Positions 5,442 to 7,744 of a stretch of 7,744 bases of DNA are shown here, in pieces (the first letter of the stretch is position 1; each line of letters opens with the position of its first letter). Under the pieces are notes generated by a model. That model searched no databases, had not been told where the DNA came from, and saw only the letters and a program-made list of their open reading frames with translations. The translations under genes were made by a program, and so were the position numbers. This DNA comes from JAEUUM01 sp038326165 (GTDB lineage: Bacteria > Bacteroidota > Bacteroidia > Chitinophagales > Saprospiraceae), in assembly GCA_038326165.1 (NCBI GenBank), contig JBBQJT010000085.1:1-7744 (forward strand), read 5' to 3'.

Positions 5442-7744
5442 TTATTTGGCAGCTTTCTTTTTAGCAGCTGGCTTAATTTTATCAGTTAGGTTCAACTCCA
5501 GCTTGAGGTACTTTCCTGTATGGCTATCGGGGTACATGGCTACTTGTTCAGGCGTTCCCTCGCATACGATGTAACCACCCCCATTACCTCCTTCGGGTCC
5601 AATGTCGATGATGTAATCAGCAAGCTTAATGACATCCATGTTGTGCTCAATGATGAGTACAGTATTGCCTCTTACCACCAATTGTGAAATAACTCCCATC
5701 AGTTGCCTGATATCTTCAAAGTGCAGTCCAGTAGTGGGCTCATCAAGTATGTAGAGTGTTTTGCCCGTATCTTTTTTAGACAACTCCTCGGATAGTTTTA
5801 CCCTTTGGGCCTCTCCTCCTGATAAGGTGGTGGCCTGTTGTCCCAATGTTATATAACCGAGGCCGACATCACCTAAGGTCTTTATCTTTCGTAAAATTGG
5901 AGGATAAGCTTCAAAAAAAGTACATGCCTCTTCGACCGTCATGTTTAAAATATCATTGATGCTCTTTCCTTTGTACAATACTTCCAGTGTTTCTCTGTTG
6001 TATCTTCTGCCTAAACAATTTTCACAATCAACTTCTACATCTGGAAGAAAATTCATTTCGATTACTTTTCTACCAGCTCCCTGACATTCTTCACATCTAC
6101 CGCCTTTGACGTTGAATGAAAATCTACCAGGTTTGTATCCCCTAATTTTGGATTCAGCCAATTCAGAGAACAGCTTCCGTATTTCACCAAAAACATTGAT
6201 ATAAGTAACTGGATTCGACCTTGGGGTTCTACCTATTGGACTCTGATCTATTTCAATAACTTTATCTATGAGGTCCAATCCTTCAATCTTCTTATATGGT
6301 AGAGCTTCTTGTTTGCTTTTGTACAAATGCTTTCGCAATATTGGATAGATGGTTTCATTGACCAAAGTCGATTTTCCACTCCCCGAAACACCTGTTACCG
6401 CAACCAAACAACCCATAGGTATTTTCACATCAATATTCTGCAAATTATTCCCAGTTGCTCCCTTGAGAATCAGGAAATTTCCATTGCCTTTTCTGCGCGT
6501 CGTTGGTACTGCAATGGTTTTGCGATCGCTGAGATAATCAGCAGTGACCGAATCCAATTTGAGAAAATCGGCAGGGGTGCCGGCACCAACAATTTCGCCT
6601 CCATGTTTTCCTGCACCTGGCCCCATATCAATGACGTAATCCGCAGCCAGCATAATGTCCTTGTCGTGCTCAACTACTAAGATGCTGTTCCCAACATCTC
6701 TCAGTCGAAGCAATGCCTCAATCAATCTGTGATTGTCGCGCTGGTGCAAGCCGATACTAGGCTCATCCAATATGTAAGTGATCCCTGTCAGCATGGAGCC
6801 TACTTGAGTAGCCAATCTGATTCTTTGAGATTCTCCACCAGAAAGTGTTCTTGATGGCCGTTCCATAGATAAGTAGTTCAAACCGACATCAAGCAGGAAG
6901 CCAAGTCTCAGCTTTATTTCTTTTATGACTTCTTGAGCAATAGTATTGTCGCGATCCGATAGCAATTCGGGCAATTTTGAAACCCAATCAAATAAGGTAT
7001 TGACATCCCATTCACATATTTCTCCGATGTTCTTATTGCCTACCAAATAAGACATCGACTCTGGTTTCAATCTTCGGCCGTTGCATGAAGGGCACCTTTG
7101 GATAGACATAAATTCTTCCGACCAACTCCTGATTTTTTCTGAACTCGAATCTTTGAACCAACGCTGAAGCATTTTAACCAGACCTTCAGCCCCAAGGTTG
7201 ACGCTGTAGTAATCGTATTTATCCGAACTTCCTTTAGATGAAAAACTGTCATTTCCTCCATGCAGGATAATTTCCATAGCTTCCTTTGGAATCGACTTGA
7301 TGGGCGAAGAAAATGTAAATCCGAACTTCTTACTCATCAAACGCAGCTGATCAAATATCATGTTCTGCCTCGGCTCACCCAAAGGAACCAAACCTCCGTC
7401 ATTGATAGATAGCGAAGAATCAGGTATCACTTTTTCAAGATCTACTTCATTGACATTGCCCAATCCATTGCATTCAGGACAAGCCCCATAAGGTGAATTA
7501 AAAGAAAAAGTATTGGGGGAAGCTTCTTCATATGCCAATCCCGTTTCAGGATCCATCAAATATTTAGAAAAGGTATGAACCTGATTTTGATCATCCAACA
7601 ACAACACTACCCCTTGGCCCATCCTCAAAGCAACAGAAAGTGAAGAACTCAATCTGTCAGCCGATTTTTCATTCACCTCCAATCGATCAACCACCACTTC
7701 GATATCATGGACTTTGAAGCGATCCATTTGCATATTGGGAACAA
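5442..7744 (-). CDS. uvrA: UvrABC excinuclease subunit A (partial; N-terminus beyond the right edge)
   Basis: UvrA finds bulky DNA lesions and loads UvrB for nucleotide excision repair. The frame stays open to the right edge, reading Val-Pro-Asn before Met at 7733, and that Met is internal: HDIEVVVDRL is a mid-domain motif of the family. About 170-180 N-terminal residues with the first Walker A are missing. Numbering from that Met, the visible parts are: GACPECNGLG (83-92); CPSCNGRRL (214-222); first signature LSGGESQRIRLATQ (297-310) with Walker B ILDEPSIGLH (321-330); second Walker A GVSGSGKSTL (448-457); the complete second zinc finger C547/C550/C570/C573 (CX2CX19CX2C); second signature LSGGEAQRVKLS (637-648); and Walker B ILDEPTTGLHF (662-672). 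The first zinc module lacks its leading cysteine pair, having YLMDPETG at 58-65. The tail KPAAKKKAAK is Lys/Ala-rich. The gene converges on the permease with 7 bases between stop codons. Confidence 0.97.
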   Translation of the reverse strand, partial: VPNMQMDRFKVHDIEVVVDRLEVNEKSADRLSSSLSVALRMGQGVVLLLDDQNQVHTFSKYLMDPETGLAYEEASPNTFSFNSPYGACPECNGLGNVNEVDLEKVIPDSSLSINDGGLVPLGEPRQNMIFDQLRLMSKKFGFTFSSPIKSIPKEAMEIILHGGNDSFSSKGSSDKYDYYSVNLGAEGLVKMLQRWFKDSSSEKIRSWSEEFMSIQRCPSCNGRRLKPESMSYLVGNKNIGEICEWDVNTLFDWVSKLPELLSDRDNTIAQEVIKEIKLRLGFLLDVGLNYLSMERPSRTLSGGESQRIRLATQVGSMLTGITYILDEPSIGLHQRDNHRLIEALLRLRDVGNSILVVEHDKDIMLAADYVIDMGPGAGKHGGEIVGAGTPADFLKLDSVTADYLSDRKTIAVPTTRRKGNGNFLILKGATGNNLQNIDVKIPMGCLVAVTGVSGSGKSTLVNETIYPILRKHLYKSKQEALPYKKIEGLDLIDKVIEIDQSPIGRTPRSNPVTYINVFGEIRKLFSELAESKIRGYKPGRFSFNVKGGRCEECQGAGRKVIEMNFLPDVEVDCENCLGRRYNRETLEVLYKGKSINDILNMTVEEACTFFEAYPPILRKIKTLGDVGLGYITLGQQATTLSGGEAQRVKLSEELSKKDTGKTLYILDEPTTGLHFEDIRQLMGVISQLVVRGNTVLIIEHNMDVIKLADYIIDIGPEGGNGGGYIVCEGTPEQVAMYPDSHTGKYLKLELNLTDKIKPAAKKKAAK

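Noticed and set aside
5450..5478. CAGCT...AGCTG pairing near the end of uvrA as a terminator for the ABC operon.
   Set aside because: The stem is five pairs and arises from the repeated Ala-Ala-Lys codons of the UvrA tail; there is no clean T-run after it.
7067..7261. Short open frames on both strands within uvrA, for example at 7067-7261 and 6309-6680.
   Set aside because: They overlap a conserved, uninterrupted uvrA frame and encode nothing recognisable.

Overview
The window looks like chromosomal DNA of a Bacteroidota bacterium. The reasons are the AT-rich intergenic DNA, start codons without good Shine-Dalgarno sequences, a secreted protein whose signal peptide ends in an Ala|Gln cleavage site, and an OmpA-type protein built with a YegP-like (DUF1508) front half. 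UvrA also has the kind of first zinc module, lacking its first cysteine pair, that I associate with this phylum. A Saprospiria-like or Cytophagia-like member is a guess; no rRNA or other marker gene is present.

Layout, left to right. Bases 1-142 (minus) are the first 47 codons of a secreted protein that runs off the left edge. Just upstream of it, 164-196 holds a good rho-independent terminator for the next gene. Bases 215-2059 (minus) encode a 614-residue protein with three tandem YegP-like units (six DUF1508 motifs), an Ala/Pro-rich linker, one membrane segment and a C-terminal OmpA peptidoglycan-binding domain. Bases 2155-3081 (minus) encode a YegS/DgkB-type lipid kinase. A 95-base divergent region (3082-3176) separates it from a plus-strand pair at 3177-5434: an ABC-2 ATPase and its NatB/YhaP-like permease. 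The permease converges, with only 7 bases between stop codons, on a minus-strand uvrA (5442 to beyond 7744) that lacks its N-terminal part because the window ends.

The genes do not form one pathway. The ATPase and permease are a clear two-gene exporter operon. The lipid kinase and the OmpA-like protein both act at the envelope and lie on the same strand, but a 95-base gap leaves co-transcription open. uvrA is a housekeeping repair gene. The one architecture worth a closer look is the DUF1508x6-TM-OmpA protein, whose membrane topology is hard to reconcile with the usual roles of its two halves. I saw no CRISPR array, mobile element, tRNA or rRNA, and no gene-free stretch longer than about 95 bases.
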